This document shows, one piece after another, positions 8,612 through 17,772 of a stretch of DNA of 64,000 nt (position 1 is its first letter; each line of letters starts with the position of its first letter). The position numbers and the translations under genes are program-made. Below the pieces are notes generated by a model, which saw only the letters and a list, made by a program, of their open reading frames with translations, was not told the origin of the DNA and made no database searches. The stretch spans positions 1 through 64,000 of the forward strand of contig JBJENV010000026.1 in assembly GCA_051880375.1 (NCBI GenBank), read 5' to 3'. The DNA is from SIG299 sp051880375. GTDB taxonomy: Bacteria > Bacillota > Clostridia > Lachnospirales > Lachnospiraceae.

Positions 8612-10032
8612 TTCGATTTGGAACAGGTGGCTGGAGAGCCATTATCGGAGATGAATTTATTCGGAGTAATATTGAACTGCTGGCACAGGCAATGTGCAAC
8701 AAAATGAAAGCAGAACAGGTGACGGAGCAGGGCGTTGTCATCGGCTATGACAGGCGGTTTCTGGCAAAAGAGGCAATGCAGTGGGCAGCACAGGTATTTG
8801 CTGCAAACGATATTACGGCATATCTGGTCAACAAGTCTTCGCCGACACCGCTTCTCATGTTTTATGTGATGAAGCATGAGCTGCCGTATGGCATGATGGT
8901 GACGGCAAGTCATAATCCGGCAATTTATAATGGGATCAAGGTGTTTACGAAAGGCGGCAGGGATGCTGATGAAACGCAGACAAAAGAAATTGAGAGCTAT
9001 ATTGCGCAGCTTGCGCCGGATGATGTAAAGCGTGTGGAGTATGAGGAAGGACGCGTGGCAGGGAAAATTCAGGAAATTTACCCACTCAACGAGTATCTGG
9101 ATGCGATTATTGCGACCGTTGACATGCAGGCTATCCGTGATGCGGGACTTCGCGTGGCGATTGACCCGATGTACGGCGTCAGCGAGACATCCCTGACGAC
9201 CATTCTGCATACGGCGCGCTGTGAGGTGGAGGTCATTCATGACCGGCATGACACGCTGTTTGGCGGGAAACTGCCGTCCCCTTCGGCAGCAACCTTAAAA
9301 AGCCTGCAAAATTGTGTGCTCGACCGGCACTGCGACATCGGACTTGCAACGGACGGGGATGCGGACCGCATCGGTGTGATTGACGACAAGGGAAATTTCC
9401 TGCATCCGAACGATATTCTTGTGCTGCTGTACTATTATCTGGTAAAATATAAGGGATGGCACGGACCGGCAGTCCGTAATCTGGCGACGACTCATCTGTT
9501 AGACAGGATTGCAGAGGATTTCGGAGAAAAATGCTATGAGGTCCCGGTAGGGTTTAAGTATATTTCCGCCAAAATGAAGGAAACCGATGCCATTATCGGA
9601 GGAGAATCCTCCGGAGGCCTGACGGTGAAAGGGCACATTCAGGGCAAGGACGGTGTATATGCAGCAACCCTTCTTGTGGAGATGATGGCGCTTACCGGAA
9701 AGAAGCTGTCGGAGCTTGCAGCTGAAATCACGGAGCGCTACGGCGAATTGTTCCGCGAGGAAAGAGACTATGCGTTCAGCCGCGAAAAGAAGGTAATGAT
9801 GGAAGAGAAGCTTCTTAAGAAGAAGGAGCTTCCGGTATTTACATCGGCCATTGACCATGTATCTTATTTGGATGGCTGTAAGGTATATTTTAAAAACGGT
9901 GGCTGGGTCGTTGCCAGATTTTCCGGTACGGAACCGCTGCTCAGGATTTTCAGTGAAATGCCGAACAAGACGGAAGCAGAGGCGGTCAGCGCTGCATTTG
10001 AGGAATTATTGGAGCTGAGAGGAAAAGAGTGA
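8608..10032 (+). CDS. Phosphohexomutase (phosphoglucomutase/phosphomannomutase family)
   Basis: This is a 474-residue alpha-D-phosphohexomutase that moves phosphate between C1 and C6 of a hexose phosphate. Motifs appear in the family order: phosphoserine loop TASHNPAIYNGIK (about 98-110), Mg-binding DGDADRIG (about 250-257), sugar-specificity loop GESSGG (about 331-336) and phosphate-binding RFSGTEPLLRIF (about 437-448). The ATG overlaps the GH94 stop (ATGA), so it is translationally coupled to the phosphorylase. The inference is that it converts the released sugar-1-phosphate (GlcNAc-1-P if the phosphorylase acts on chitobiose, otherwise Glc-1-P) to the 6-phosphate. The sequence does not resolve gluco from N-acetyl-glucosamine specificity. 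Confidence 0.88.
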   Translation: MIRFGTGGWRAIIGDEFIRSNIELLAQAMCNKMKAEQVTEQGVVIGYDRRFLAKEAMQWAAQVFAANDITAYLVNKSSPTPLLMFYVMKHELPYGMMVTASHNPAIYNGIKVFTKGGRDADETQTKEIESYIAQLAPDDVKRVEYEEGRVAGKIQEIYPLNEYLDAIIATVDMQAIRDAGLRVAIDPMYGVSETSLTTILHTARCEVEVIHDRHDTLFGGKLPSPSAATLKSLQNCVLDRHCDIGLATDGDADRIGVIDDKGNFLHPNDILVLLYYYLVKYKGWHGPAVRNLATTHLLDRIAEDFGEKCYEVPVGFKYISAKMKETDAIIGGESSGGLTVKGHIQGKDGVYAATLLVEMMALTGKKLSELAAEITERYGELFREERDYAFSREKKVMMEEKLLKKKELPVFTSAIDHVSYLDGCKVYFKNGGWVVARFSGTEPLLRIFSEMPNKTEAEAVSAAFEELLELRGKE

Positions 10033-11795
10033 AACGAAAAAAAGAACTTTCTCTAAAATGGAATATGATAGGGACAATGCTGCTTTTCTGGGTACTGCCA
10101 CTCATGCTGTTGATTGGCGGAATGCTCTACATGGTTTCCTCCATGGTAAGCAGACAGATAGAAAAAACAGTCCGCGTATCGACCGAAAAGGCGGTGGAAA
10201 TCTGCGAGCTTCAGATTGAAGAACTGATTACGGCCTCAAAGAATGCCTCGTATCTGACAACGATTAAGGACAGTTACGCGCAGTACCGGGAGGACTTTGA
10301 CAGTGGCAGGCTGTATAATGCCGTGACGGGATTTTTGAACCAGCAGTACAAGTACAACCGAAGTCTGCTCTGCACGATGCTATATTTTCTGGAGGAACCG
10401 CAGAACATCTATTATACCTATAATACCTATCAGGATAACAACAGCAGAAACAGTGGTTATTCCAGAGTACTGTATTTTCAGGAGCATCTGATAGAGGATG
10501 TGATCGGACAGAGTGCCGGGCTTGACACCGGCGTGCGTCTGCTCGTAACGCACGGACGACTTTACCTGATACGAAACCTGATGGAGTCACTGTTTTCCCC
10601 GTATGCAATGATTGTGGAGGAACTGGAGCCGGGAACGGTTTTTGACAGCTTAAACAGTGTCTGGGGCGTGACCGGGTATGAGATTTACATTGACGGAGAG
10701 CCGGTGTTCGGAAATGAGGTCAGCAAGGGCTTCTTACCGGAACTGCTTGAGAATGTAACAAAGGAAAGCGTTTTTTTACAACAGAAGGATTCCGCTTATT
10801 CCTATAAGGTCATAAACAGTCATGGACAGAAGATTGCTTTTCTGCTGAAACTTGATACAAGAACCATTATCGATGATTTGTTTTTGCTGCGTTATGCGTT
10901 TGCATTTGTGTTGATTCTCATGGTACCGCTGACCGGTATGGTATTCCGCTTTTTTAAAAAGCAGGTGACCGGGCCGGTGGATGAACTGGTGTATTCGGCA
11001 GGTGAAATCGCGGCAGGAAATTACGGTCATCAGATAGAAACGGAGGCCGGGAGCCGGGAGTTTGCGAGTCTGAACCGGATGTTTAACGAAATGTCGTTAG
11101 AGTTAAAGCATCAGTTTGAGCAGATTTATGTGGAGGAGTTAGCGCTGCGTGATGCAAATATCAAGGCATTGCAGTCTCAGATTAATCCGCATTTTCTGAA
11201 CAATACGCTCGAAATTATCAACTGGGAAGCAAGGCTGAACGGAAACGATAAGGTCAGCGGAATGATAGAGGCACTTGCTACGATGTTAAATGCTACCATG
11301 AACCGGAAGCAGAAGCGGTTTGTGACGCTCGCGGAGGAAATGACCTATGTGGATGCTTATCTGTATATTATTGAGCATCGTTTCGGAGACCGTTTTGAAG
11401 TTGTGCGTCAGATAGAGGACGGACTGATGGACATTGAGGTTCCGCTGCTTATTATCCAGCCGATTGTGGAAAATGCCGTGGAACACGGAATGAACGGTGC
11501 GAAGCAGGGACGTGTGGAGCTGCACATTTTCCGGAAAGAGGATATGCTGTACATTGAAATTAAGAACATGGGTAAACTGAGCGATGAGGATAAGAAAAAA
11601 ATCGCACATCTGCTTTCGGATGATGAGGTCGGAGAAGAGGAAAAGCATATCAGTCTCGGTATCCGCAATGTCAACCGTCGTTTAAAGATTATGTATGGCG
11701 AGGAATGCGGGCTTACTATCAAAAGTGACAAAGAAAATGCAACTGTGAGCACAATTATCGTCAAAATATACAATGATACCAAGAATAGTCAATAA
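10029..11795 (+). CDS. YesM-type sensor histidine kinase
   Basis: This is a membrane sensor kinase of the LytS/YesM class (588 residues) with a short N-terminal cytoplasmic tail. It has TM1 at about 17-40, a large extracytoplasmic sensor region (about 41-280), TM2 at about 283-305, HAMP (about 306-358), the His_kinase motif QINPHFLNNTLE at about 383-394 with the phospho-accepting His, and a HATPase_c domain (about 445-585; IVENAVEHG). The start is GTG overlapping the mutase TGA by 4 nt. YesM kinases control carbohydrate uptake in Firmicutes through an AraC-type response regulator. Here that partner is probably the regulator at 15178, on the other side of the ABC genes. The signal is presumably an extracellular glycan or its binding protein. 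Confidence 0.9.
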   Translation: MKRKKELSLKWNMIGTMLLFWVLPLMLLIGGMLYMVSSMVSRQIEKTVRVSTEKAVEICELQIEELITASKNASYLTTIKDSYAQYREDFDSGRLYNAVTGFLNQQYKYNRSLLCTMLYFLEEPQNIYYTYNTYQDNNSRNSGYSRVLYFQEHLIEDVIGQSAGLDTGVRLLVTHGRLYLIRNLMESLFSPYAMIVEELEPGTVFDSLNSVWGVTGYEIYIDGEPVFGNEVSKGFLPELLENVTKESVFLQQKDSAYSYKVINSHGQKIAFLLKLDTRTIIDDLFLLRYAFAFVLILMVPLTGMVFRFFKKQVTGPVDELVYSAGEIAAGNYGHQIETEAGSREFASLNRMFNEMSLELKHQFEQIYVEELALRDANIKALQSQINPHFLNNTLEIINWEARLNGNDKVSGMIEALATMLNATMNRKQKRFVTLAEEMTYVDAYLYIIEHRFGDRFEVVRQIEDGLMDIEVPLLIIQPIVENAVEHGMNGAKQGRVELHIFRKEDMLYIEIKNMGKLSDEDKKKIAHLLSDDEVGEEEKHISLGIRNVNRRLKIMYGEECGLTIKSDKENATVSTIIVKIYNDTKNSQ

Positions 11796-11923
11796 AGAGC
11801 AAGTCTGACAATTTTGTTTTGCAGGCAGGTACGGTATGATACATACAGATGAAGCGGGAAGAACAAAGGGGTTATATCGGGGAAGGTTCGCTTCATCATA
11901 ATAGAAAACGGGAGGTAGTAAAA

Positions 11924-13246
11924 ATGAAAAGAAAAAGACTGATTTCCTTACTGCTTGTCTGCACGATGATATGCTCCATGGCAGGCTGTAAGAAGGAGGA
12001 AAAGGGAAAGGACAGCGTGGAGCTTGAGGTAGTGACCACGTTTGCCGGACAGGACGGAAACGCCCAGAACTATAAGGCAAGTTACAAGGCATGGGAACAG
12101 AAGACAGGAAATACAATAGTAGATATGTCTGCAACTTCGGATGACTCCTTTAAAACAAGAGTCATAACCGATTTTGAAACAGGTTCTGAGCCGGATGTAC
12201 TGTTCTTCTTTACCGGAGCAGATGCGAATGATTTCATCAAGGCAGGCAAGGTAGTATCCATTGAGGATATCCGGAAAGAATATCCGGACTACGCATCCAA
12301 CATGGATGACGGCAGAATACCGACGTCGCTTGTGGACAATAAGGCATATGCAATCCCTGTCAACGGTTTCTGGGAGGCAATGTTTGTGAATACCGATATC
12401 CTTGCAGCGGCAGGTGTTTCGATGCCGGGAGCAGATTATACCTGGGAGCAGTTTAAAAAGGACTGCCAGAAAATCAAGGATGCAGGCTATACCCCGATTG
12501 CTGCAGCACTTGGTCACATTCCGCATTACTGGTGGGAATTTGCTATCTTTAATCATACAAGCCCAAGCACACATCTGTCGGTTCCGACCTCAGTAGACAG
12601 TGCGCAGGGTAAAGCATGGGTAGCAGGCATGGAAGATATTAAGTCATTATATGAAGCCGGTTATTTCCCGGAGAATACATTATCTGCGACAGATGATGAA
12701 ACCTTTGCCATGTTTATGGACGGCAAGGCAGCCTTCTTAATTGACGGTTCGTGGAAGGTAAACGGTATTGTAAGTGCGTGTCAGGCAGATGCAAACGATC
12801 CAAGTACATTGGATACTGCGAAGCTGGCAAAGTATGATGTGACGTTTGTACCCGGCAACGGAGACAGAAAGGCAAGCGACTTAATCGGCGGTCTGTCCAT
12901 GGGTTATTATATTACCAAGAAGGCATGGGATGACCCGGATAAGAGAGCGGCAGCAGTTGATTTTGTTACTCATATGACATCGGATGAAGTGGTTCCGTTG
13001 TTTGCACAGCACACCGCAAGTGCATTAAAGAACGCACCGAAGGTAGATGAAACCATGTTTAATGCTCTGCAGGTGAAGGCAATGGCAATGATGGCAAAGT
13101 GTACTTCCCTGACGGGAGCCGTACAGGACATTTTTAACGGTGAGTGCCGTGTTTCCACCTTTGACGGTATGCCGGAAATCGTAACCGGAAGAGTAGGAGC
13201 AAAGGAAGCCGTGGAAGAAGGCTTAAAGGTTTATAACGCTCAGTAA
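11924..13246 (+). CDS. ABC transporter sugar-binding lipoprotein (family 1 extracellular solute-binding)
   Basis: This is the extracellular, lipid-anchored binding protein of a CUT1-type carbohydrate importer, 440 residues. The signal peptide ends in the lipobox SMAGC, giving Cys23 or so as the lipidated residue. The mature part has the periplasmic-binding-protein type 2 pattern (PDVLFFFTGADAND; KAAFLIDGSWKVNG; a C-terminal helical region). The start ATG follows GGGAGGTAGTAAAA; an in-frame ATG 75 bp upstream lacks a ribosome-binding site. It lies after the kinase gene and before two permeases; no ATPase gene is in the operon, as is usual for CUT1 systems that share MsmK. The ligand is presumably the disaccharide split by the GH94 enzyme. 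Confidence 0.9.
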   Translation: MKRKRLISLLLVCTMICSMAGCKKEEKGKDSVELEVVTTFAGQDGNAQNYKASYKAWEQKTGNTIVDMSATSDDSFKTRVITDFETGSEPDVLFFFTGADANDFIKAGKVVSIEDIRKEYPDYASNMDDGRIPTSLVDNKAYAIPVNGFWEAMFVNTDILAAAGVSMPGADYTWEQFKKDCQKIKDAGYTPIAAALGHIPHYWWEFAIFNHTSPSTHLSVPTSVDSAQGKAWVAGMEDIKSLYEAGYFPENTLSATDDETFAMFMDGKAAFLIDGSWKVNGIVSACQADANDPSTLDTAKLAKYDVTFVPGNGDRKASDLIGGLSMGYYITKKAWDDPDKRAAAVDFVTHMTSDEVVPLFAQHTASALKNAPKVDETMFNALQVKAMAMMAKCTSLTGAVQDIFNGECRVSTFDGMPEIVTGRVGAKEAVEEGLKVYNAQ

Positions 13247-13283
13247 TAAGTTTAAAATTTACCATTAATAAAATGGCGGGAGG

Positions 13284-13326
13284 GGGTTCCAAAGGCAAAG
13301 GTATCGCTTTTGGAACCCTTATTTTA
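13284..13326 (+). terminator. Partial terminator between binding protein and permeases
   Basis: The arms gggttccaaa (13284-13293) and tttggaaccc (13309-13318) flank a 15-nt loop and are followed by TTATTTTAT. Such a hairpin inside an ABC operon lets the binding protein be made in excess over the permeases and protects the 3' end of the upstream message. Confidence 0.75.
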
Positions 13327-13371
13327 TCCCGAAAAGGAGCACAAATCGTAAGAAAAAGAAAGGAGGCAGAT

Positions 13372-14259
13372 ATGGGAGCCAATATTTATAAGAATAAAAA
13401 ACCGTTGTTTTTGTTTTTAATACCGGCCTTTTTGTTTCTTGGCGTATTTTTGTATTATCCGTTTCTGCGCAATATTCTGGACAGTTTTATGGAAATTAAA
13501 AAGCTCGGTGTTCCGGGAGAAACCTTTCAGGACCCGTGGTATTCCAACTATGTCGAGCTGTTTCGGGACGCAAATGTCAGAACGGCATTAAAAAATACAC
13601 TGATTATGATGCTTGTAACCATTGTAGGTCAGGTAGGCATTGCACTTTTGCTGGCGCTGATGGTGGATAATATCCGGCATGGAGCAAAGCTGTTCAGAAC
13701 CGTGTATTTTTTCCCGATTGTCGTTTCCGCAACGGCACTGGGGCTTTTGTTTAATCTGGTATTTCTGCGTGATAAGGGAATGTTAAACCAGCTTCTTGAG
13801 CTGTTTGGAAGAACGGAGCTGATTGACTGGAAGAGTGAAAAGCTGGCGCTGATTACCATGATGCTTCCTGTCATGTGGCAGTATGTCGGTTTTTACTTTG
13901 TCATTATTGTAACCGGACTGAACAATATATCCGAGGAACTGTATGAGGCGGCTGCTATTGACGGAGCATCGAAACTGCAGAGAGTGTTCCATATTGCAAT
14001 TCCATTGATTCACAATGTCCTTTGTACATGTGTGGTACTGGCGGTGACCGGTGCTCTAAAGGTATTTGACCTGCCGTGGACCATGTTCCCGAAGGGAATG
14101 CCGCTCAAATCCACATTTTTAACCGGAACCTATATGTATTATCAGACGATGGAAGTAAAAAATGTAGATTACGGCGCAACGCTTGCCGTAATGATTGTTG
14201 TGCTTGGCGTTGTGATGTCAAAGCTTGTGAATGCAATCTTTAGAGAAAAAGAGTATTAG
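13372..14259 (+). CDS. ABC transporter permease, sugar (CUT1, MalF-like)
   Basis: This is an inner-membrane permease subunit of the carbohydrate importer, 295 residues with six predicted transmembrane helices. The ATPase-coupling EAA loop is visible as EELYEAAAIDGASKLQRVFH (about 187-206). The start ATG is behind AAAGGAGGCAGAT. The longer in-frame start at 13273 would lie inside the terminator hairpin and is rejected. It pairs with the downstream MalG-like permease and the upstream lipoprotein. The high helix content and RTVYFFPIVVSA segment are typical of MalF/UgpA-type proteins. Confidence 0.92.
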   Translation: MGANIYKNKKPLFLFLIPAFLFLGVFLYYPFLRNILDSFMEIKKLGVPGETFQDPWYSNYVELFRDANVRTALKNTLIMMLVTIVGQVGIALLLALMVDNIRHGAKLFRTVYFFPIVVSATALGLLFNLVFLRDKGMLNQLLELFGRTELIDWKSEKLALITMMLPVMWQYVGFYFVIIVTGLNNISEELYEAAAIDGASKLQRVFHIAIPLIHNVLCTCVVLAVTGALKVFDLPWTMFPKGMPLKSTFLTGTYMYYQTMEVKNVDYGATLAVMIVVLGVVMSKLVNAIFREKEY

Positions 14260-14273
14260 AGAGGAGGGTGGCC

Positions 14274-15131
14274 ATGAAAAAGAAAAAAATTTCCCTGTCT
14301 TCCGGGGTGCTGTATCTGATACTGACCTGCTGGGCATTGACGACGGTTTACCCGATTTTCTGGGTCATACAGAATTCCTTTAAAACAAGAACCAAAATAC
14401 TGGAGGATTCGTTTTCTCTTCCGTTTGGGGATTTGTTTACGCTGGCGAATTATAAGCGGGCATTTCAGAACCTGGATATTGCAACGGCATACAAAAACAG
14501 TATTTTCATTTCTCTGTCGGTCTGCTTTGTCGTTGTATTACTGGCAGGTATGGCATCATTTGCGCTTGTACGGTATCACTTCAAAGGAAAGAACCTGCTC
14601 TATTCGCTCGTGGTTGCCGGTATGATGTTTCCGGTGTTTGCAACGATTATTCCGGTGTTTACGATGGAAATGTCGTGGGGCATCGTCAATACGGGCAGCT
14701 GGTGGCTGTCCATGCTGTCGGTGATTCTGCCGCAGGTGGCAGGAAACCTGTCGTTTGCGATAGTGGTGTTGACCGGATACATGAAGGGACTTCCGCTGGA
14801 ATTGGAGGAGGCGGCGTTTATGGAGGGCTGCAATGCCTTTCAGATTTTCTTTCGGGTAGTGGTTCCTCTGACCAAGCCGTCCTTTGCGACCGTGGCAATT
14901 TTCTCGTTTTTGTGGAGCTATAACGATTTGTTTACGCAGATGTTCTTTCTGCGCCGTTCCGAAACGCGGGCAATTACCAGACTATTAAATGAACTGACTT
15001 CCCAGGAGGGCACGGATTACGGTCTGATGGCGGCTGCCGTGACGCTCGTGGTTGTTCCGGTGATTCTTGTTTATGTATTTTTGCAGAAATATATTATAAA
15101 AGGGATGACAGCAGGAGCAATTAAGGGGTAA
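14274..15131 (+). CDS. ABC transporter permease, sugar (CUT1, MalG-like)
   Basis: This is the second permease of the importer, 285 residues with six transmembrane helices and the EAA loop ELEEAAFMEGCNAFQIFFR (about 181-199). The start is the ATG at 14274, six nt after GAGGAGGGTG; the GTG two codons earlier is part of the ribosome-binding site. It lies 14 bp after the MalF-like gene and is clearly co-transcribed. Together the two permeases form the translocation pore energised by an ATPase encoded elsewhere. Confidence 0.92.
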   Translation: MKKKKISLSSGVLYLILTCWALTTVYPIFWVIQNSFKTRTKILEDSFSLPFGDLFTLANYKRAFQNLDIATAYKNSIFISLSVCFVVVLLAGMASFALVRYHFKGKNLLYSLVVAGMMFPVFATIIPVFTMEMSWGIVNTGSWWLSMLSVILPQVAGNLSFAIVVLTGYMKGLPLELEEAAFMEGCNAFQIFFRVVVPLTKPSFATVAIFSFLWSYNDLFTQMFFLRRSETRAITRLLNELTSQEGTDYGLMAAAVTLVVVPVILVYVFLQKYIIKGMTAGAIKG

Positions 15132-15177
15132 AATAAAAGAAAGGAACTTATGGGGACATCGAAGGAGGGGACTTTTG

Positions 15178-15963
15178 ATGTATGGAGTAGTAATTATTGA
15201 TGACGAGCCGATTATTGTAGAGGGGCTTTCGAAAAGTATTCCCTGGGGGAATTGGGGGTGTCAGGTTGTAGGAACAGCAGCCGACGGAGATGAGGGGCTG
15301 CAGGTCATCAGAGAAAAGAAACCTGATATTCTGATTTCGGATATCTGTATGCCGACGATGAGCGGGCTGGCAATGATTGCTGCACTAAAGTCGGAATACC
15401 CGGAAATGGAAATTACGATTTTGTCCGGATATCGGGAATTTGAATATGCAAGAGAAGCGATTCGTCTCGGTGTCACAAGGTTTTTGATGAAACCTTCCAA
15501 AATGGAAGAGCTGCGGGAAGCAATGGATGTGATGGTGGCACATTTACAGCAGAAGGAGGCTTCTCACGAGCTTGCTTTCACAGAGCATGCAGATACGGGA
15601 GAACTGGTGGAAGAGGAGGCTTTGGAGGTCTCGACAGCAGGCAGTTTTATCATCAAAAATGCGATAAAATATATGGAAGAGCATTATATGGAGAAATTAA
15701 AACTGTCGGATGTGGCAGACCACGTGTATGTGAGTCAGTGGCATCTAAGTAAGCTGTTAAACGGTTATGCGGGTCAGAGCTTTTCCGATATGTTAAATAC
15801 GATTCGTATTGACCATGCAAAGGAACTGTTAGAAGATCCGTCTCTTCGAATCAGCGATATTACAGATATGGTAGGGTTTCTTGATATTGCGCATTTTTCA
15901 AGGGTATTTAAGAAACTGACAGGAGTTTCCGCAGGGGAATACAGAAACCGGAAAATTTCTTGA
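15178..15963 (+). CDS. AraC-type response regulator (YesN-like)
   Basis: This 261-residue two-component regulator has a receiver domain (about 4-120; acidic DDEP, phospho-acceptor Asp55 in SDICMP, conserved Lys in LMKPSK) and a C-terminal AraC double helix-turn-helix (about 165-258; LSDVADHVYVSQWHLSKLL and FSRVFKKLTGVSAGEYR). The start ATG lies 8 nt after AAGGAGGGG; the TTG one codon earlier is less likely. It closes the GH94-kinase-ABC operon and is the natural partner of the YesM-type kinase at 10029. It probably activates the operon on sensing the glycan outside the cell. Confidence 0.92.
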   Translation: MYGVVIIDDEPIIVEGLSKSIPWGNWGCQVVGTAADGDEGLQVIREKKPDILISDICMPTMSGLAMIAALKSEYPEMEITILSGYREFEYAREAIRLGVTRFLMKPSKMEELREAMDVMVAHLQQKEASHELAFTEHADTGELVEEEALEVSTAGSFIIKNAIKYMEEHYMEKLKLSDVADHVYVSQWHLSKLLNGYAGQSFSDMLNTIRIDHAKELLEDPSLRISDITDMVGFLDIAHFSRVFKKLTGVSAGEYRNRKIS

Positions 15964-15988
15964 CGTTCCATAGAAAGTATGCTACACT
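15960..15988 (+). promoter_or_regulatory. Promoter overlapping the end of the response-regulator gene
   Basis: TTGACG (15960-15965), a 17-bp spacer and an extended -10 TGcTACACT (TACACT 15983-15988). It would start transcription near 15995, upstream of the hairpin at 16042 and the DEAD-box gene. Confidence 0.6.
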
Positions 15989-16023
15989 TTGAAGCGCGGA
16001 AGTGTTGAACGAAAAGGTAATAC

Positions 16024-16107
16024 ATGAAGATATATCATGAAAATGTCATGCCGGGCACGGTCATGGCATTTTTTGTTGTACGCCAAAGGCGCGTTCTAAC
16101 AAGATGA
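16024..16107 (+). CDS. Possible 27-residue leader peptide before the DEAD-box gene
   Basis: The ATG at 16024 follows AAAGG at 6-7 nt and opens a 27-codon frame (begins MKIYHENVMPG, ends RRVLTR). It runs straight through the hairpin at 16042-16075 and stops 56 nt before deaD. It is not a recognised family. It may be a leader whose translation opens the hairpin, or chance; confidence is low. Confidence 0.3.
   Translation: MKIYHENVMPGTVMAFFVVRQRRVLTR
16042..16076 (+). terminator. Intrinsic terminator between the sugar operon and deaD
   Basis: The arms atgtcatg (16043-16050) and catggcat (16062-16069) pair, with one T-G wobble, around ccgggcacggt and are followed by TTTTTTGTT. It could end the sugar operon or attenuate transcription from the promoter at 15960. 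Confidence 0.7.
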
Positions 16108-16163
16108 GATGCTGTTGTTTGGCACGGGTGATAAAAAATGAAGCATTAGGAAAGAGGACAACT

Positions 16164-17744
16164 ATGAAATTTGACGAAATGGAATTACAGGCACCGATTT
16201 TACGTGCGGTGCAGGAAATGGGCTTTGAGGAAATGACACCGATTCAGGCGGGTGCGATTCCGATTGTGATGGAAGGACGGGATATCATCGGTCAGGCACA
16301 GACCGGAACCGGAAAGACGGCTGCATTCGGCATTCCGTTATTGCAGCTGGTGGACCCAAAAGACCATGCGCTTCAGGCACTGGTACTTTGTCCGACAAGA
16401 GAGCTTGCCATTCAGGTGGCGGAGGAAATCAGGAAGCTTGCAAAGTTTATGCACGGTGTGAAGGTACTTCCGATTTACGGCGGACAGGATATTTCCAAGC
16501 AGATTCGCTCCTTAAAGGGCGGCGTGCAGATTGTCATCGGAACGCCGGGAAGAGTGATGGACCATATGCGCCGCCATACGTTAAAGACGGATACCGTGCG
16601 CATGATTACGCTTGATGAAGCAGACGAAATGTTAAATATGGGCTTTCGTGAGGATATCGAGACCATTCTTAAAGAGCTTCCTAAGGAGCGTCAGACGTTG
16701 CTATTTTCAGCGACCATGCCAAAGCCGATTTTAGACATTGCAAAGACCTATCAGAAGGATGCGGAGCTTGTCAAGGTCGTAAAGAAGGAACTGACGGTTC
16801 CGAAAATCGAGCAGTATTACTATGAGGTGCGCCCGAAGAATAAGTTAGAGGTGCTCTGCCGGCTGCTTGACATGTATGACCCGAAGCTCTCCCTGGTGTT
16901 CTGCAATACGAAAAAGCAGGTGGATGAGCTGGTGTCCGCCCTGCAGCTGCGCGGCTACTTTGCGGAGGCGCTGCACGGTGATTTAAAGCAGGTACAGCGT
17001 GACCGCGTGATGGAAACGTTCCGGAACGGAAAGACGGATATTCTGGTAGCGACCGACGTGGCGGCGCGCGGTATTGATGTGGATGACGTCGAAGCGGTAT
17101 TTAACTATGACATTCCGCAGGATGAAGAATATTATGTGCATCGTATCGGCAGAACCGGACGTGCGGGAAGATGCGGGCGCGCGTTCAATCTGGTGGTCGG
17201 TAAGGAGCTTTATAAGTTAAGGGACATTATGCGTTACTGCAAGACGAAAATCCAGCTGCAGCCGATTCCGTCGTTAAACGATGTGACGGCAATCAAGGCA
17301 GAGAAGATTTTAGACCGAATCAGTAACGTGATTGCGGAAGAAAACTTAGAAGATATGATTCGGCTGCTGGAGGAGCGTATCAACGAGGAGGAATATACGT
17401 CCCTAGAGGTTGCGGCGGCCTTCTTGAAGCTGGAAATGGGCGGCGGAGACGAAACACTGACGCAGGAGAAAGGGATGGAGTTCGGTGATACCGGAGCCGA
17501 GGCAGGCATGGTGCGTTTGTTTATCAATCTCGGCAAAAAGCAGAGGGTACGACCGGGGGATATTCTCGGTGCGATTGCCGGGGAGACCGGTATGCCGGGC
17601 AAGTTAATCGGGAGTATTGACATGTATGACAAGTACACCTTTGTCGAGGTACCGAGGGAGTATGCCGCCGAGGTCATTGATGTGATGAAGAATGCCAAGA
17701 TTAAGGGTCAGAGCATTAATGTAGAGCCGGCAAACAAGAAATAG
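16164..17744 (+). CDS. deaD: DEAD-box ATP-dependent RNA helicase with DbpA-type RNA-binding tail
   Basis: This 526-residue cytoplasmic RNA helicase of the CsdA/DeaD-CshA group is expected to help ribosome assembly and mRNA turnover, especially in the cold. Helicase motifs occur in order: Q-motif (FEEMTPIQAG), I AQTGTGKT, Ia PTRELAIQ, Ib TPGR, II DEAD, III SAT, V ARGIDVDDV and VI HRIGRTGRAG. After a linker, the C-terminal 75 residues (MVRLFINLGKKQRVRPGDIL onward) form the DbpA-type RRM, which in DbpA targets rRNA. The start ATG follows AAAGAGGAC. The promoter, hairpin and small ORF just upstream suggest leader control. Confidence 0.93.
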   Translation: MKFDEMELQAPILRAVQEMGFEEMTPIQAGAIPIVMEGRDIIGQAQTGTGKTAAFGIPLLQLVDPKDHALQALVLCPTRELAIQVAEEIRKLAKFMHGVKVLPIYGGQDISKQIRSLKGGVQIVIGTPGRVMDHMRRHTLKTDTVRMITLDEADEMLNMGFREDIETILKELPKERQTLLFSATMPKPILDIAKTYQKDAELVKVVKKELTVPKIEQYYYEVRPKNKLEVLCRLLDMYDPKLSLVFCNTKKQVDELVSALQLRGYFAEALHGDLKQVQRDRVMETFRNGKTDILVATDVAARGIDVDDVEAVFNYDIPQDEEYYVHRIGRTGRAGRCGRAFNLVVGKELYKLRDIMRYCKTKIQLQPIPSLNDVTAIKAEKILDRISNVIAEENLEDMIRLLEERINEEEYTSLEVAAAFLKLEMGGGDETLTQEKGMEFGDTGAEAGMVRLFINLGKKQRVRPGDILGAIAGETGMPGKLIGSIDMYDKYTFVEVPREYAAEVIDVMKNAKIKGQSINVEPANKK

Positions 17745-17772
17745 AATACCATTTAATGAGTGGGAGACGTAA

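Noticed and set aside
8518..9249. 243-codon open frame on the minus strand opposite the phosphohexomutase
   Set aside because: It is the shadow of a gene with clear motifs on the plus strand; no ribosome-binding site and no recognisable protein.
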